A DNA stretch of 64,000 nt from Hallerella succinigenes. GTDB taxonomy: Bacteria > Fibrobacterota > Fibrobacteria > Fibrobacterales > Fibrobacteraceae. Made by a program: the position numbers and the translations under genes. This document shows, piece by piece, positions 29,825 through 40,490 of this stretch. The stretch spans positions 3,063,023 through 3,127,022 of the forward strand of contig NZ_PGEX01000001.1 of the NCBI RefSeq assembly GCF_002797675.1, in the 5' to 3' direction. Below the pieces are notes generated by a model that was not told the origin of the DNA, searched no databases, and worked only from the letters and a program-made list of their open reading frames with translations. Numbering within the stretch: the stretch's first letter is position 1; every line of letters starts with the position of its first letter.

Positions 29825-30604
29825 ATGAAAAACCTGACTCTTCGTATGACTGTCTTTTTTACAGCCACCATCATAGCACTGTCTTTCGCCGCTTGTGGAA
29901 ATTCCTCTTCATCCGCGTCCTCTTACGATCCTGGCGAACTTGAAAATGACGGATTCTACACTATGGCCGAAATTTATGCACGCCTGGATTCCACAGAAAG
30001 CGTTGTCTTTGTGATTCGCCATGCGAAACGCTCTTCGGATTACAGCCGTACCGCTCAGCTGACCCGCGAAGGAAAAAAACAAGCCAAGTACGTGGGCACG
30101 ACTTTAATCGATTCAAACGTCACCGCTTACTACGCTTACTCAGGATTCGTTCGCACTATGCAGACCGTTTTCGGTATCGCCGACGGACGTAATGAAAAAT
30201 GCGATGCCGAAGTCTTAGACGGTTTGGACGGCAACTGGTTCGTCCAAGATACGACAAAGTTTGAAGAATACAAAAACAGCTATGGCGGCGGTTGGACAGT
30301 CGTTTCCAAGTACGCTTACCTCGGCGAATTTGCAGACGCCTTCTACACCTTAGCGGACCGTGCCGAAGAATTTGTGAACGATCAGGTTTTGCCGAATGTC
30401 CAAGGTCATAAGCTTTCGATTATGGCAACGCACGATACCTTCCTCGTTCCATTCCTCGTCTATGCGACAAACGGAACCGTTGACGTCAAGCAGTACGAAA
30501 CCGGCCGTTGGCTGAACTATCTCGCAGGCGTCGCCATCATCCTCAAGAATGACGGTTCCATTCGCTACCTGCCGACTAAGGGTCTGAACAAAGGACAGAT
30601 GTAA
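29825..30604 (+). CDS. Lipoprotein of the histidine phosphatase superfamily
   Basis: 259 residues from ATG 29825. The lipobox is FAAC, followed by a short Ser-rich linker (GNSSSSASS). The phosphatase core starts with VVFVIRHAKRSSDYSR, where the usual RHG motif is RHA. The second catalytic His is probably in IMATHDTFLVPF. Family members range from phosphoglycerate mutases to phytase-like enzymes; a lipid-anchored form outside the inner membrane suggests phosphate scavenging or sugar-phosphate removal (inference). Confidence 0.82.
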   Translation: MKNLTLRMTVFFTATIIALSFAACGNSSSSASSYDPGELENDGFYTMAEIYARLDSTESVVFVIRHAKRSSDYSRTAQLTREGKKQAKYVGTTLIDSNVTAYYAYSGFVRTMQTVFGIADGRNEKCDAEVLDGLDGNWFVQDTTKFEEYKNSYGGGWTVVSKYAYLGEFADAFYTLADRAEEFVNDQVLPNVQGHKLSIMATHDTFLVPFLVYATNGTVDVKQYETGRWLNYLAGVAIILKNDGSIRYLPTKGLNKGQM

Positions 30605-30638
30605 ATTCCTCCCTAGGATTTTTTGTATCTTAGGGTTG

Positions 30639-32942
30639 ATGAAATCATTACTGCAGACATTTGCCGTTTTACTGGTTACACTCGCCCTTTTTGCCTGCTC
30701 GGACAAAACAAGCGAAGACGACTATCGCTTTGAGCGTGCCGTTCAGGATTTATCCATTATCCGCGGGTGCACTTCGAAAAGCGACACGACCAGCTACTGC
30801 TACCAGATGCGCTGGAGAATTCCAATCGAAACGGATGATCTCGTCCAGTTCCACATCTGGATCGATACCGTCTACGTCAACGATTCCACGACGAACGTTC
30901 CCAGCGGCGCTACCGAACATTCGATCAAGGTTCCGTTTAAAAACTCGGAAAAACTCTACGACACGCTCGACCTGACCGAGTACGTTTACCAATACTTGGA
31001 ACGCGACAGTCTTGCAATCGCCATCTGGAGCGAATACAACGACAACGACAAGGAAGGCGATGTCCAGCATGTTTTCGTCCACTTCGGCGATGACCTTGCC
31101 CCATCCCTCGTCACGATCAGCGATTCCGTCTGGACGACAGGCGTAGCCATCGACTGGGCGCGTCCAACCGATCAGCGTGATTATTACGCGCCCGAAAGCC
31201 TTTCCGGACCAATCGCCGGCTACAACATTCTCCTTTGGGCCGAAAACGAAGAGCAAGACATTCGCAATGTGAAGGTGAAAATCACCCACAACGGCAAAAC
31301 GGATTCCACCGGCAAAGCCTTTTGGAAAAGACATCACCGTTTCCGCTTCACCAACGATTCCCTTTGGATCGATGAAACCTCTTCGTCTGTGACAAACAAA
31401 AACTATCTGCGCATCGCCGTAATCGATGGCGATGGATTCGACTTTTCAAATGACAAAGCAAACCGTTACCGCATGATCATCGAAGGTCTTCAGCCCGAAA
31501 GCAAGTACACGATCGGTATCATCGCCTATGATTCCGCAGGAAACGCTTCCGGCACTGGATCCGTGGAAACGAACCAGCTCTTTATGACAACCGACAAGAT
31601 CGCGCCGCTCATTGGGAACAAGCTCTGGGTGCGCTCCGACACGACCGATTCCACCAAGGCATTCCTCAATTCGAACCGAGTCCTCATCTATTGGGCCCGT
31701 AGCGTTGATCCCCTAACCGATACAAGCGGAATTACAGCCGACTCGATACTCCACTACCCCACGTACTGTTTTGAAGAATACTGCTACCGCGAAGTGAAGA
31801 GCTACGTCGTAGAACTTTGGAACGGCAAAGAATGGGAAAAGGCGACGAACGCCGGCGGCGAATCCGAAGAAAAATATATCAAGTCCTATGACATCGACGG
31901 CGACACCATGAAGGTTTCCGCGACAGGCGCATACGTCGTCGACACGCTCCGCTGGGTCATCCCCGGCGACACACTGATCGTCCGCGTCCGTTCAATCGAT
32001 TCCTCGGGCTATTATTCCAAAGCTCTAATCGACACCATCCAGGTGACGCTCGGACCTGAATCCGATCTTAAATGCCCAGACGGATTTGTACCTGTCCGCA
32101 CAAGCGACACAACGCGTTTCTGCATCGAAAAGTACGAGCACATGGACACGGACAGCACCTTCGCCCATAACGTTCTACACGCAGAAGCAGTCGCAGCTTG
32201 CGAAGGCATTTCGGCGAGCGGCTTCACCGTTTCCCTTTGCAAATCCGCCGACTGGAAAGCGGCCTGTACCGCCCAGGGCAGAACTTCTTACGGTGTCATC
32301 GAAGAAGGCGACTTCAGCGCTTCCGATTACCTGTACAAATACTGCGACGTCGGCAACAACGATTCCACAAGCGCCACGGATCTCTCCAAACGCAACAAGC
32401 TCTGCGTAAGCCCAGACGGAGTCCGCAATTTTTCAGGCGGCTTCCAGGAATGGGTCATCGGCTCGGATGATACAACTCTCTACGTTCTCCGTGGTTCGAG
32501 TTACATCTATTACTCGGGAGAATCCCGCGAATCGCTTTCCAAGTGTACCACATATTCGATTCCGAACCGCACCCGTGCCGGTTACACGCAAGAAACCGTT
32601 TACCTGTACCGTGAAGGCGCGAAAGTGGACACGAGCTACACCGAAGACACGACCCGTACCCTGTACAAGATCTTGACCCAAAAGGATTTCACGGATTCCG
32701 TGCAGTTCTTTAAGGTTTCTAATGCAGACGGAGACTCCCTCGGCGAAGATTACGCGCCCCTTTCCGAATACAAGAGCGGTGGCGAAAAATGGCTCAAGGA
32801 ACTCGCAGGCAACTTGACTTACGAACCGGTCCGCACCGAAGCCGTATTCTTCACCGGTGAATCTGTTGCGTACAAGAGAGCCGCAGCCTTTTACACGGAC
32901 GCATCCATTTCGTTCCGTTGCTGCGCTTACCCAAAAGAATAA
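30639..32942 (+). CDS. Large lipoprotein with fibronectin-III-like repeats and an FGE/sulfatase-modifying-like C-terminal domain
   Basis: 767 residues. The lipobox LFAC is at about 20-23. Two fibronectin-III-like modules are suggested by VRVRSIDSSGYYSK and LQPESKYTIGIIAYDSAGNASG. From about 480 the protein turns into a formylglycine-generating-enzyme-like fold: CPDGFVPVRTSDTTRFCIEK, AVAACEGISASGFTVSLC, FSGGFQEWVI, LRGSSYIYYSGESRES and FRCCAYPKE. Such lectin-like domains are common in surface proteins and often lack enzyme activity. It starts 34 bases after the phosphatase lipoprotein. Confidence 0.8.
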   Translation: MKSLLQTFAVLLVTLALFACSDKTSEDDYRFERAVQDLSIIRGCTSKSDTTSYCYQMRWRIPIETDDLVQFHIWIDTVYVNDSTTNVPSGATEHSIKVPFKNSEKLYDTLDLTEYVYQYLERDSLAIAIWSEYNDNDKEGDVQHVFVHFGDDLAPSLVTISDSVWTTGVAIDWARPTDQRDYYAPESLSGPIAGYNILLWAENEEQDIRNVKVKITHNGKTDSTGKAFWKRHHRFRFTNDSLWIDETSSSVTNKNYLRIAVIDGDGFDFSNDKANRYRMIIEGLQPESKYTIGIIAYDSAGNASGTGSVETNQLFMTTDKIAPLIGNKLWVRSDTTDSTKAFLNSNRVLIYWARSVDPLTDTSGITADSILHYPTYCFEEYCYREVKSYVVELWNGKEWEKATNAGGESEEKYIKSYDIDGDTMKVSATGAYVVDTLRWVIPGDTLIVRVRSIDSSGYYSKALIDTIQVTLGPESDLKCPDGFVPVRTSDTTRFCIEKYEHMDTDSTFAHNVLHAEAVAACEGISASGFTVSLCKSADWKAACTAQGRTSYGVIEEGDFSASDYLYKYCDVGNNDSTSATDLSKRNKLCVSPDGVRNFSGGFQEWVIGSDDTTLYVLRGSSYIYYSGESRESLSKCTTYSIPNRTRAGYTQETVYLYREGAKVDTSYTEDTTRTLYKILTQKDFTDSVQFFKVSNADGDSLGEDYAPLSEYKSGGEKWLKELAGNLTYEPVRTEAVFFTGESVAYKRAAAFYTDASISFRCCAYPKE

Positions 32943-32944
32943 AC

Positions 32945-34717
32945 TTATTCGAGATACATCTTTTCAATCTGGTCGTGGAAACGTTTTTCTACGGCACCAC
33001 GGCGCAGTTTGAAAGTCGGCGTCATCATTCCCGATTCAACAGCAAGCGGTTCCGCCACAAGCGTCCACTTCTTAATTTGTTCCCAACGATTGAACTTGCG
33101 ATTCACCGCATCCACATAGGCCTGTAGTGTTTCCAGAATTTCTGGATTTTGGCAGGCTTCTTCCGCATTGAAATCGGCACGCCTTTTTCCCAAAATTCGC
33201 ATAGCTTCGTCATAGCCTATAAAGAGAAGCGCAGAAACAAATTTGCGATTATTCGCTTCAATCATCGCCGCATCGATCAGCGGATGACGGACGAGTTCAA
33301 GTTCAATCGGCACAGGTGACACGTACTTTCCCGTACTCGTCTTAAAGATTTCCTTGATGCGGCCTGTCAAAAAGAGAAAGCCGTCCTTGTCCAAAAATCC
33401 CTGGTCACCGGTACGGAAGAATCCATCTTCTGTCCAGGCGGCTCGATTCATATCAGGCATGTTGCGATAGCCTTGGAAAACACTCATGCCTTTCACTAAA
33501 ATTTCATGCTTTTCGCCGATTTTCACTTCGAGGCTTTCCAGAGGCTTGCCCACGGATCCCATGCGATTTGCCTGAGGCACGTTCACGCTGATCACCGGGC
33601 AGCATTCCGTGAGGCCGTAGCCTTCAAAGATCGGGAACCCAATGTTCACCAAAAAGCGGTAAACCGTTTTGTTCAAAGCGCTACTGCCCGAAATAATCCA
33701 CTTGAACTTACCGCCCAAAGCTTCTCGGATTTTTACATAGACAAGCTTGTCGTAAATCGCACGACGCATCTTGCCGTGTCCCGGAATGTTCTTTTTGGCA
33801 AAACGGATTGCGCGATGCACCAGCATGCGCTTTGCACCTGTCAACCTATACTCTCTCGACGTAATCACGTCAGCAAACTTTTCAAGAATTCTCGGCACAA
33901 ACGTTCCGATTGTCGGGTGCACTTCGTGCGCGATGACGCCTATATTCTTTGGAGAATCGGCAAAGTAAACCTTCAAATGCTTGCGCATGTAAAAGCAGAT
34001 TACCATGCGTTCAAACACATGCGCCACCGGGAGCACGCTCAAGCCCGCATCCGTTTCAGGCTTTGGATCGATCATCGATTCCAAAGAACCGACCATCGAG
34101 AGCATGTTGCGATGCGAAAGTTCCACACCTTTCGGGCATCCCGTCGAACCGCTCGTATAAATGACCGAGAACAAATGGCTGCGCTTGATCGTATCGATCT
34201 TGTATTTGAACCATTCCTGCGTTCCGTATTCCCTGGAAAGAATTTCACCCTCTTTCAAAAGGCTCTTCCAGTAAATCCCATTGACCGGAAGCTTTGCATG
34301 ATCATCAAAGCAAATGATATAGCGGAAACGCGCCATGTGCTTGCGGATTCCCGCATCCAAAACATCCACATTGTCCACGGCCAAAAAACCGATTTCGGAA
34401 TCATCACACTGGAACTGAAAATGTTCTTCGCTAATGTTCGGAAACAGCGGAACGGTAGGCGCATGGCACACTTCACAGGCTAAATCCGCCACAATCCAAT
34501 TCGGAGAGGTAGAAGCAATAATGCCAAGACTTTTCCCCTCTCCTACGCCGTATTTCGCAAAAGCAAGCGATGCAAAGAAAAGCAGCTCTTCCAAACGTTT
34601 TCCCGAGTATTCTTCCCAAGAACCGTCCACTCTCCGAAACCAACCCGGAAAGTCTTTCGAGCGACACATGTCCAGAAACATGGCCGGAATGGAGTGAAAT
34701 TGACTCATTTGCATCAT
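32945..34717 (-). CDS. Long-chain fatty acid-CoA ligase (AMP-forming)
   Basis: 590 residues. The AMP-binding signature YTSGSTGCPKGVELSHRN, the GYGLTECCPVISV motif and the TGDQGFLDKDGFLFLTGRIKE segment define the adenylate-forming family. The length matches FadD15/FAA-type ligases. It activates fatty acids as acyl-AMP and then acyl-CoA for lipid synthesis or turnover. There are tandem ATGs at 34717, 34714 and 34708; AAGG upstream suits the first two. An ISL3 element has inserted 38 bases upstream of its start, which may affect its promoter. Confidence 0.9.
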   Translation of the reverse strand: MMQMSQFHSIPAMFLDMCRSKDFPGWFRRVDGSWEEYSGKRLEELLFFASLAFAKYGVGEGKSLGIIASTSPNWIVADLACEVCHAPTVPLFPNISEEHFQFQCDDSEIGFLAVDNVDVLDAGIRKHMARFRYIICFDDHAKLPVNGIYWKSLLKEGEILSREYGTQEWFKYKIDTIKRSHLFSVIYTSGSTGCPKGVELSHRNMLSMVGSLESMIDPKPETDAGLSVLPVAHVFERMVICFYMRKHLKVYFADSPKNIGVIAHEVHPTIGTFVPRILEKFADVITSREYRLTGAKRMLVHRAIRFAKKNIPGHGKMRRAIYDKLVYVKIREALGGKFKWIISGSSALNKTVYRFLVNIGFPIFEGYGLTECCPVISVNVPQANRMGSVGKPLESLEVKIGEKHEILVKGMSVFQGYRNMPDMNRAAWTEDGFFRTGDQGFLDKDGFLFLTGRIKEIFKTSTGKYVSPVPIELELVRHPLIDAAMIEANNRKFVSALLFIGYDEAMRILGKRRADFNAEEACQNPEILETLQAYVDAVNRKFNRWEQIKKWTLVAEPLAVESGMMTPTFKLRRGAVEKRFHDQIEKMYLE

Positions 34718-34754
34718 TTTGCCTTTTTTTCAAAAATACCTTTTTTCTTTCAAA

Positions 34755-36241
34755 AAAAAATTGAGGCATCATCAATATGTGTGGTAGCATTTAGGCAGCC
34801 TTGCTAGATGATTCTCTCGATTCCGATTCCCATTCGTAGGCTATCTTTACATCGACATAGGAACAGCTCAACATTATCAGCGACAGCATGTTGTTCATGT
34901 TCCTGAAGCCATAGGCAGTCCGTATCAGTAGCTTTATCTTGTTGTTCGTCGCCTCGATCCTTGCGTTTGACACGCCCAGCCTGATTGTGTTGAGGATTCC
35001 GTCGTAGTTACGCTTGATCTTTGCGTACAGATCCTTGACTGAGCCGATGCGTGAGTGGCTTGCACGCCACAGCCACCTGTCCAGATTTTCCCTGGCATCG
35101 TCATAGCCCATCTTCAGGATGATGCGCAGTTCCTCCTTGAGCTGGTATGCCCTGTAGAGACGCGGATAGCGGCTTGCTATGAGTTCTATTTTTCTCTGCT
35201 GGCTTTCGTTAAGGTTCTCTGGAGCCTTGCCCAGAGCGTACCTGGAGTTCTTTATCCCCTCCGCGGTGCGGTCCTTCGGGACGCTATCCTTCGTGGGCCT
35301 GCCTCGGCCCCGTTTCTGATTGCGGTTTTCCTTGCGGGCCTCCTTCCAGGCTTCCACACGGACCTTGTCCAGGGCTTCTGTCGCCCACTGTACGACATGG
35401 AAGCTGTCCACGCACCGTTCGGCATTGGGCAGGAACTCCTCGATGCTTGACCTTATCCACTTGGCTCCGTCACAAGTCACAAGCTCCACGCCCTTGCGCT
35501 GCTCTTCGCTGAGTTCCCTCATGAAGAGGTCCAGCACCTCCTTCCCGTAGCCCTCGTGGACCCAGATCACGCAGCGCCTGTCGTGATCCACTACCACCGT
35601 TATGTACTTGTGCCCTTTCTTGTAGCTGGTCTCGTCGATGCCTATGCGCCTGAAGATGCAGCCTGCCTTGATCGGCCTTGTGTCCAGGCGATCCCATACG
35701 CGGTCGGCAATTTCCCCCACGGTATTCCAGGCGATGCGTAGCTGCTTTGCGACAGCCTTTTTCGACATGCTGCATACGGCCCATGCGACCTGCTGCTCGA
35801 AGGCGTCGGTGAAGCCTGACCTGTGGCTTGCCCACGGCACCTTCACCGTTTTTACGCCGCATTTCTTGCACTTCACCCTGTAGGTGTCCATCCTGATGAA
35901 GCCCATCTTCGTGCCGAGATCGAGCGTCCGCCATACCCTCTGTTCCCGGCCGTTGTCGTAGAGCTTCCCTTTTCGCCCACAACAGCCGCACCTGCTGGCG
36001 TTGCCCTTGGTGAGTCTTACCGTGATGGTGACCGTGGTGTCGGTTTGCTCCTGCTTGACGACTGAACAGCCGTTGACATTGAAGATGGATTTGTATAATT
36101 TTGACATGGGCTTTTTCTTCTGTTTTTTTTGGCGATTAAATTTTAGAAAATAGCCCATTTTTTTTTGTTTGATTTAGGCGAAAGTCAACAAAAAAAGGGT
36201 GGCGAAGCCACCCACACATGTTGATGAAGAGCCAAAAAATT
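34755..36241. mobile_element. ISL3-family insertion sequence with 8-bp target duplication
   Basis: The element runs from about 34763 to 36233 (1471 bp). Its imperfect terminal inverted repeats contain TCATCAAyATGTGTGG (left from 34769, right ending at 36227 on the other strand). Directly outside are identical AAAAAATT octamers at 34755-34762 and 36234-36241. Eight-base duplications at AT-rich targets are typical of ISL3. The single transposase gene is full length, so the insertion looks recent and possibly active. It sits between the acyl-CoA ligase and gdhA. Confidence 0.9.
34791..36107 (-). CDS. ISL3-family transposase
   Basis: 438 residues from ATG 36107; a longer in-frame start at 36158 is unlikely. 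The N-terminal zinc fingers are CGCCGRKG and CKKCG. A helix-turn-helix follows (MSKKAVAKQLRIAWNTVGEI). The DDE catalytic core shows RRIGIDETSYKKGHKY, VTCDGAKWIRSSIEEF and the late Glu in SNARIEATNNKIKLLIRTAYGF. No frameshift or stop is seen. It moves the surrounding element. Confidence 0.95.
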   Translation of the reverse strand: MSKLYKSIFNVNGCSVVKQEQTDTTVTITVRLTKGNASRCGCCGRKGKLYDNGREQRVWRTLDLGTKMGFIRMDTYRVKCKKCGVKTVKVPWASHRSGFTDAFEQQVAWAVCSMSKKAVAKQLRIAWNTVGEIADRVWDRLDTRPIKAGCIFRRIGIDETSYKKGHKYITVVVDHDRRCVIWVHEGYGKEVLDLFMRELSEEQRKGVELVTCDGAKWIRSSIEEFLPNAERCVDSFHVVQWATEALDKVRVEAWKEARKENRNQKRGRGRPTKDSVPKDRTAEGIKNSRYALGKAPENLNESQQRKIELIASRYPRLYRAYQLKEELRIILKMGYDDARENLDRWLWRASHSRIGSVKDLYAKIKRNYDGILNTIRLGVSNARIEATNNKIKLLIRTAYGFRNMNNMLSLIMLSCSYVDVKIAYEWESESRESSSKAA

Positions 36242-36337
36242 TTTAGGCGGATTACATTTTTGTCATTTTTTGAAACGTAGCTTTTTGGCGAAATTCCAAC
36301 AAAAGCCACTTTTGAAAATCTCGCGTTTTTAATTTAA

Positions 36338-37792
<1,455 letters not shown>

Positions 37793-37810
37793 TCGACATT
37801 TTATCCCTAA

Positions 37811-37848
37811 AAAAGGCGCTTGGCAAAAAACCAAGTGCCTTTTTTTTA
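37811..37848 (+). terminator. Terminator after gdhA
   Basis: The arms AAAAGGCGCTTGG and CCAAGTGCCTTTT enclose a short A-rich loop, followed by a T-run. Confidence 0.88.
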
Positions 37849-37852
37849 AGGC

Positions 37853-38078
37853 GTGCTTCCGAGGAATCAAGACGCTCTTCAACAGGTATACCGACCGTCG
37901 CATCATCACGGACATTTTGACCTGAGGAAAACGGCCACATCCCCGTTCCATCCGCAAAGCAACGGAAAGGTTGCTCTCGGCTATCGGGTTCCTGACCCCC
38001 GATGCAGTTTTTGCGGGCAAGATGGACTATCTTATTAGCTTTGCCAAAAATGTCCAAGTTCAACTTGGGCGGGACACT
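37853..38078 (+). pseudogene. Integrase-core (IS3/IS481-type) transposase 3' remnant, copy 1
   Basis: Broken frames read FHPQSNGK (an integrase-core signature) and then, in another frame, ATERLLSAIGFLTPDAVFAG, the typical C-terminal end of such transposases. The last 125 bases (37954-38078) align without gaps to 39477-39601, and both stop matching right after GGGACACT, which marks the old element's end. No intact transposase remains. This fills the gap between gdhA and the toxin-antitoxin pair. Confidence 0.75.
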
Positions 38079-38125
38079 AGGGTTGGCAAACAGCACATAA
38101 ATAATGTATATCCCTATTTAGAAAC

Positions 38126-38359
38126 ATGGAGCGACCTGTGGAAACCGTCCTGAACCCGACTCAATTGCATCTTCTGAAGATGTTTTCCTTTGCCAAGGAT
38201 TCTAAATCTTTGGAAGAGATTCGTGTTGCCCTGACGGATGTTTTCGCCAAGCGTGTCGAGAACGGCATGGATGCTCTATGGGAGTCCGGCGAGTGGGACA
38301 ACGAAAAAAATGAAGCCGTCCTGAACGAACACCTTCGGACGCCTTACAAGAACATATGA
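38126..38359 (+). CDS. Probable antitoxin of a PIN-type toxin-antitoxin pair
   Basis: 77 residues, with features LHLLKMFSFAKDSKSLEEI and LNEHLRTPYKNI. This matches the pattern of small antitoxin-like proteins paired with PIN_3-family toxins in Bacteroidetes/Fibrobacteres. A GTG at 38138 with GGAG in front is an alternative start. The stop overlaps the toxin ATG (ATGA), the usual layout of such pairs. The DNA-binding mode is not evident. Confidence 0.7.
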   Translation: MERPVETVLNPTQLHLLKMFSFAKDSKSLEEIRVALTDVFAKRVENGMDALWESGEWDNEKNEAVLNEHLRTPYKNI

Positions 38360-38761
38360 GAATTGTTCTTGATACGAATTGCCTTTTAGCATCCCTTTCT
38401 AAACGGGGTGCTTATTTCAATGTCTGGCGCGGCCTTACAGGAAGGCAAATACACTCTTTGTGTTTCAAACGAAATCCTTGACGAATATGAAGAGATTATT
38501 GGACAAAAGACAAATTCAATAATCGCTTCGAACGTTATCCAAACCCTATTGAACGCGCCTTCCGTAGAACTTATCGACACTTTCTTCAGGTTCAACCTTA
38601 TAAAGGATGATCCAGACGACAACAAGTTTGTCGACTGCGCCATTGCTGGGAATGCAACCTTCATCGTATCGAATGATTCACATTTCAGCGTTCTTCGAGA
38701 AATAGATTTTCCGAAACTAATCTTGAAGAGTTTGCAAGAATTTTCCGTCATGCTGCAATAG
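38356..38761 (+). pseudogene. Frameshifted PIN-domain toxin
   Basis: The first frame encodes MRIVLDTNCLLASLSKRGAY with the first PIN Asp, then stops. The next frame resumes with LQEGKYTLCVSNEILDEYEE and carries the later acidic residues (DDPDDNKFVDCAIAG, IVSNDSHF). One extra base near 38436 explains the break. PIN toxins are Mg-dependent RNases. As read, no full-length toxin is made unless the ribosome shifts frame or the base is a sequencing error. Confidence 0.78.
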
Positions 38762-38904
38762 CTTCAAGCCGTGTCCACACCCACTAACAAAAATATACAT
38801 TCGTCAAGACAAAAGCCTTTTCAAGGCTAAATAACTTGGTACATGAAGATGCAGCCCTCGTCGTACTTTGGCTTAACATGACGCTGCAATTATGGGGAAG
38901 CTTA

Positions 38905-39476
38905 CACTGCCACTACATCCTGCAGGACGAACGCGTCCGCAGGGCTACAATGCACATCAACCGCAAACCCGGCGAGCAGATCGAAGTCGACTGGGCCGGA
39001 GACCCCGCATACATCATCGACCCCGAAACGGGGGAACAGAAAAAGGCTTACGTGTTCGTAGGCGTTCTCAACTACAGCATGTATGCCTACGCGGAGGCCT
39101 TCCCGGACGAAAAACAGAAGTCATGGAACGACGCACACATCCACATGTTCGAGTTTTTCGGCGGAGTCTCGAAGATGCTCGTGCCCGACAACTGCAAGAC
39201 CGCAGTGACGCACAACAGGAAATACGCGGACGAACTGAATTCGAGCTGGGTAGCTGACAGGCGGTCTTGCGAACCCGTTGACGGATTCCATACTTGACAG
39301 GATAATCCACAACGCCTATACGATAGACATCCGCAGTTCCGACCCGCACAAAGACATCTCCATGCGGGAAATCTACGGACTGGATAAAAAGTTAAGCCGC
39401 TAGAGCGGTTTCCTGTATTCCGGTCTGGCGGTTTCCGCCATTCCGGAATGCCGGTTTATTTTCGCCGGAATATTCA
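38905..39476 (+). mobile_element. IS21-family remnant B (istA fragment joined to istB 3' end and right terminus)
   Basis: An IstA middle fragment (38905-39245) shows the conserved EQIEVDWAGDPAYIIDPETG and KMLVPDNCKTAVTHNRKY. It then jumps into the end of IstB (39256-39402: LANPLTDSILDRII to MREIYGLDKKLSR, stop). The bases to 39476 form the element's right end, finishing GCCGGAATATTCA. So a large internal deletion has joined the two genes. The last 229 bases (39248-39476) are repeated in reverse at 44798-45026. Confidence 0.82.
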
Positions 39477-39601
39477 GCAAAGCAACGGAAAGGTTGCACT
39501 CGGCTATCGGGTACCTGACTCCCGATGAAGTTTTTGCAGGCAAGATGGACTATCTTATTAGCTTTGCCAAAAATGTCCAAGTTCAACTTGGGCGGGACAC
39601 T
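39477..39601 (+). pseudogene. Integrase-core transposase 3' remnant, copy 2
   Basis: It reads in one frame SKATERLHSAIGYLTPDEVF and on to QVQLGRDT, the C-terminal end of an IS3/IS481-type transposase. It is 125 bases long, the same length as the matching part of copy 1 at 37954-38078. It abuts the IS21 right end on the left and cuts an epimerase gene on the right, so it is the surviving end of an element that inserted into that gene. Confidence 0.78.
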
Positions 39602-39694
39602 ATCAAGCCCGACAACCTCGTCCCCGCGGGCCGAAAGCATAGCCATGATTTTTGAGGCGATAAAACCCGCCGCACCTATCACCAGAATCTTCAT
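39602..39694 (-). pseudogene. NAD-dependent sugar epimerase, truncated after 31 codons
   Basis: The start ATG is at 39694. The remaining peptide MKILVIGAAGFIASKIMAML and ARGDEVVGLD is the Rossmann N-terminus of UDP-glucuronate/UDP-glucose 4-epimerase-like proteins (usual form GAAGFIGS; here the last Gly of the motif is Ala). The gene stops at the end of the transposase remnant. It was probably part of a sugar-nucleotide or capsule locus before the insertion. Confidence 0.8.
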
Positions 39695-39820
39695 TTAAGC
39701 TTTTGAAAGGGGAAAGCCTTCCCCCCTCGCTTCAGCCACGACACGTCGCGTCTTCCGCTTCCCCATCAAGCGGGGCCTCACACGCCGGCCCCGCAACGCC
39801 CCGCTTAGATTCTAAAAAAA
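39695..39820. other. Short gene-free GC-rich stretch
   Basis: 126 bases rich in G and C with small inverted repeats (for example GGGGAAAGCCTTCCCCCC and CAAGCGGGG with CCCCGCTTAG). No reading frame or promoter can be supported. Confidence 0.4.
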
Positions 39821-40456
39821 TTATGCACGATTCCATCTCACACAGTCTGCGAACTTCAACATCAAAGCAGGCGTTTCTGCAAGAACGGAATACTTAAAGC
39901 CAAGATTTTCTGCTTTTATATCAAGCATCTGCTTGATTTCTGTTTCGTTGTCGCCTTGCTCCATGTAGCGAAGAACTGCTTGCTGAAACACATTCATCTG
40001 TTGGATGAATTCTTTGTAAAACCTTTCTTCACGCGTAGTGCGCAATCCGGGGCGAGTCCCGTTATACATGCGAGAGAGTAGCGCCGCTGTCCGATTCAAT
40101 GATCCATTCGTTTTCTGCACCTTGAACAGCACCCTGTTTACAGAGAAATCGACTTTTTGCGACATTTCACATTCAACATCAGTCCTGGAAGGATTGCAAA
40201 TATCATCAAAGCTATTCGATTTCTTTTGATTGCAATACCCACATGCAACAAAAAGATTCTCCCAGCAATTTTCTTTTTCGGGACAATTATCTCGACTTTG
40301 CAAATGCTCCACCTGAAAATCGGTAGAACGCTTGCGTTCACAGAGATAACACTTGTCATCTTGGTCGGCGAGAATTGCGGCCTGCACAGAATCCGCCCCA
40401 TACCCCTTTTGAGCTAATTCAGCCGGAGCAACAGAAGACTTGCGTACGCGAATCAT
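39821..40456 (-). CDS. HNH endonuclease, Septu PtuB-like
   Basis: 211 residues. The HNH core with zinc-knuckle Cys pairs is CYLCERKRSTDFQVEHLQSR, then WENLFVACGYCNQKKSNSFDD. The layout (Cys pair, H in VEHL, N in ENL, second Cys pair) matches the HNH family that pairs with an ABC-type ATPase in Septu and in some retron defence systems. It follows the ATPase gene by 34 bases on the same strand. Expected role: nucleic-acid cleavage triggered by phage infection (family knowledge plus inference). Confidence 0.82.
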   Translation of the reverse strand: MIRVRKSSVAPAELAQKGYGADSVQAAILADQDDKCYLCERKRSTDFQVEHLQSRDNCPEKENCWENLFVACGYCNQKKSNSFDDICNPSRTDVECEMSQKVDFSVNRVLFKVQKTNGSLNRTAALLSRMYNGTRPGLRTTREERFYKEFIQQMNVFQQAVLRYMEQGDNETEIKQMLDIKAENLGFKYSVLAETPALMLKFADCVRWNRA

Positions 40457-40490
40457 TTTGCCCCCCTGGCCAAATACCTGCGTTTTTGTT

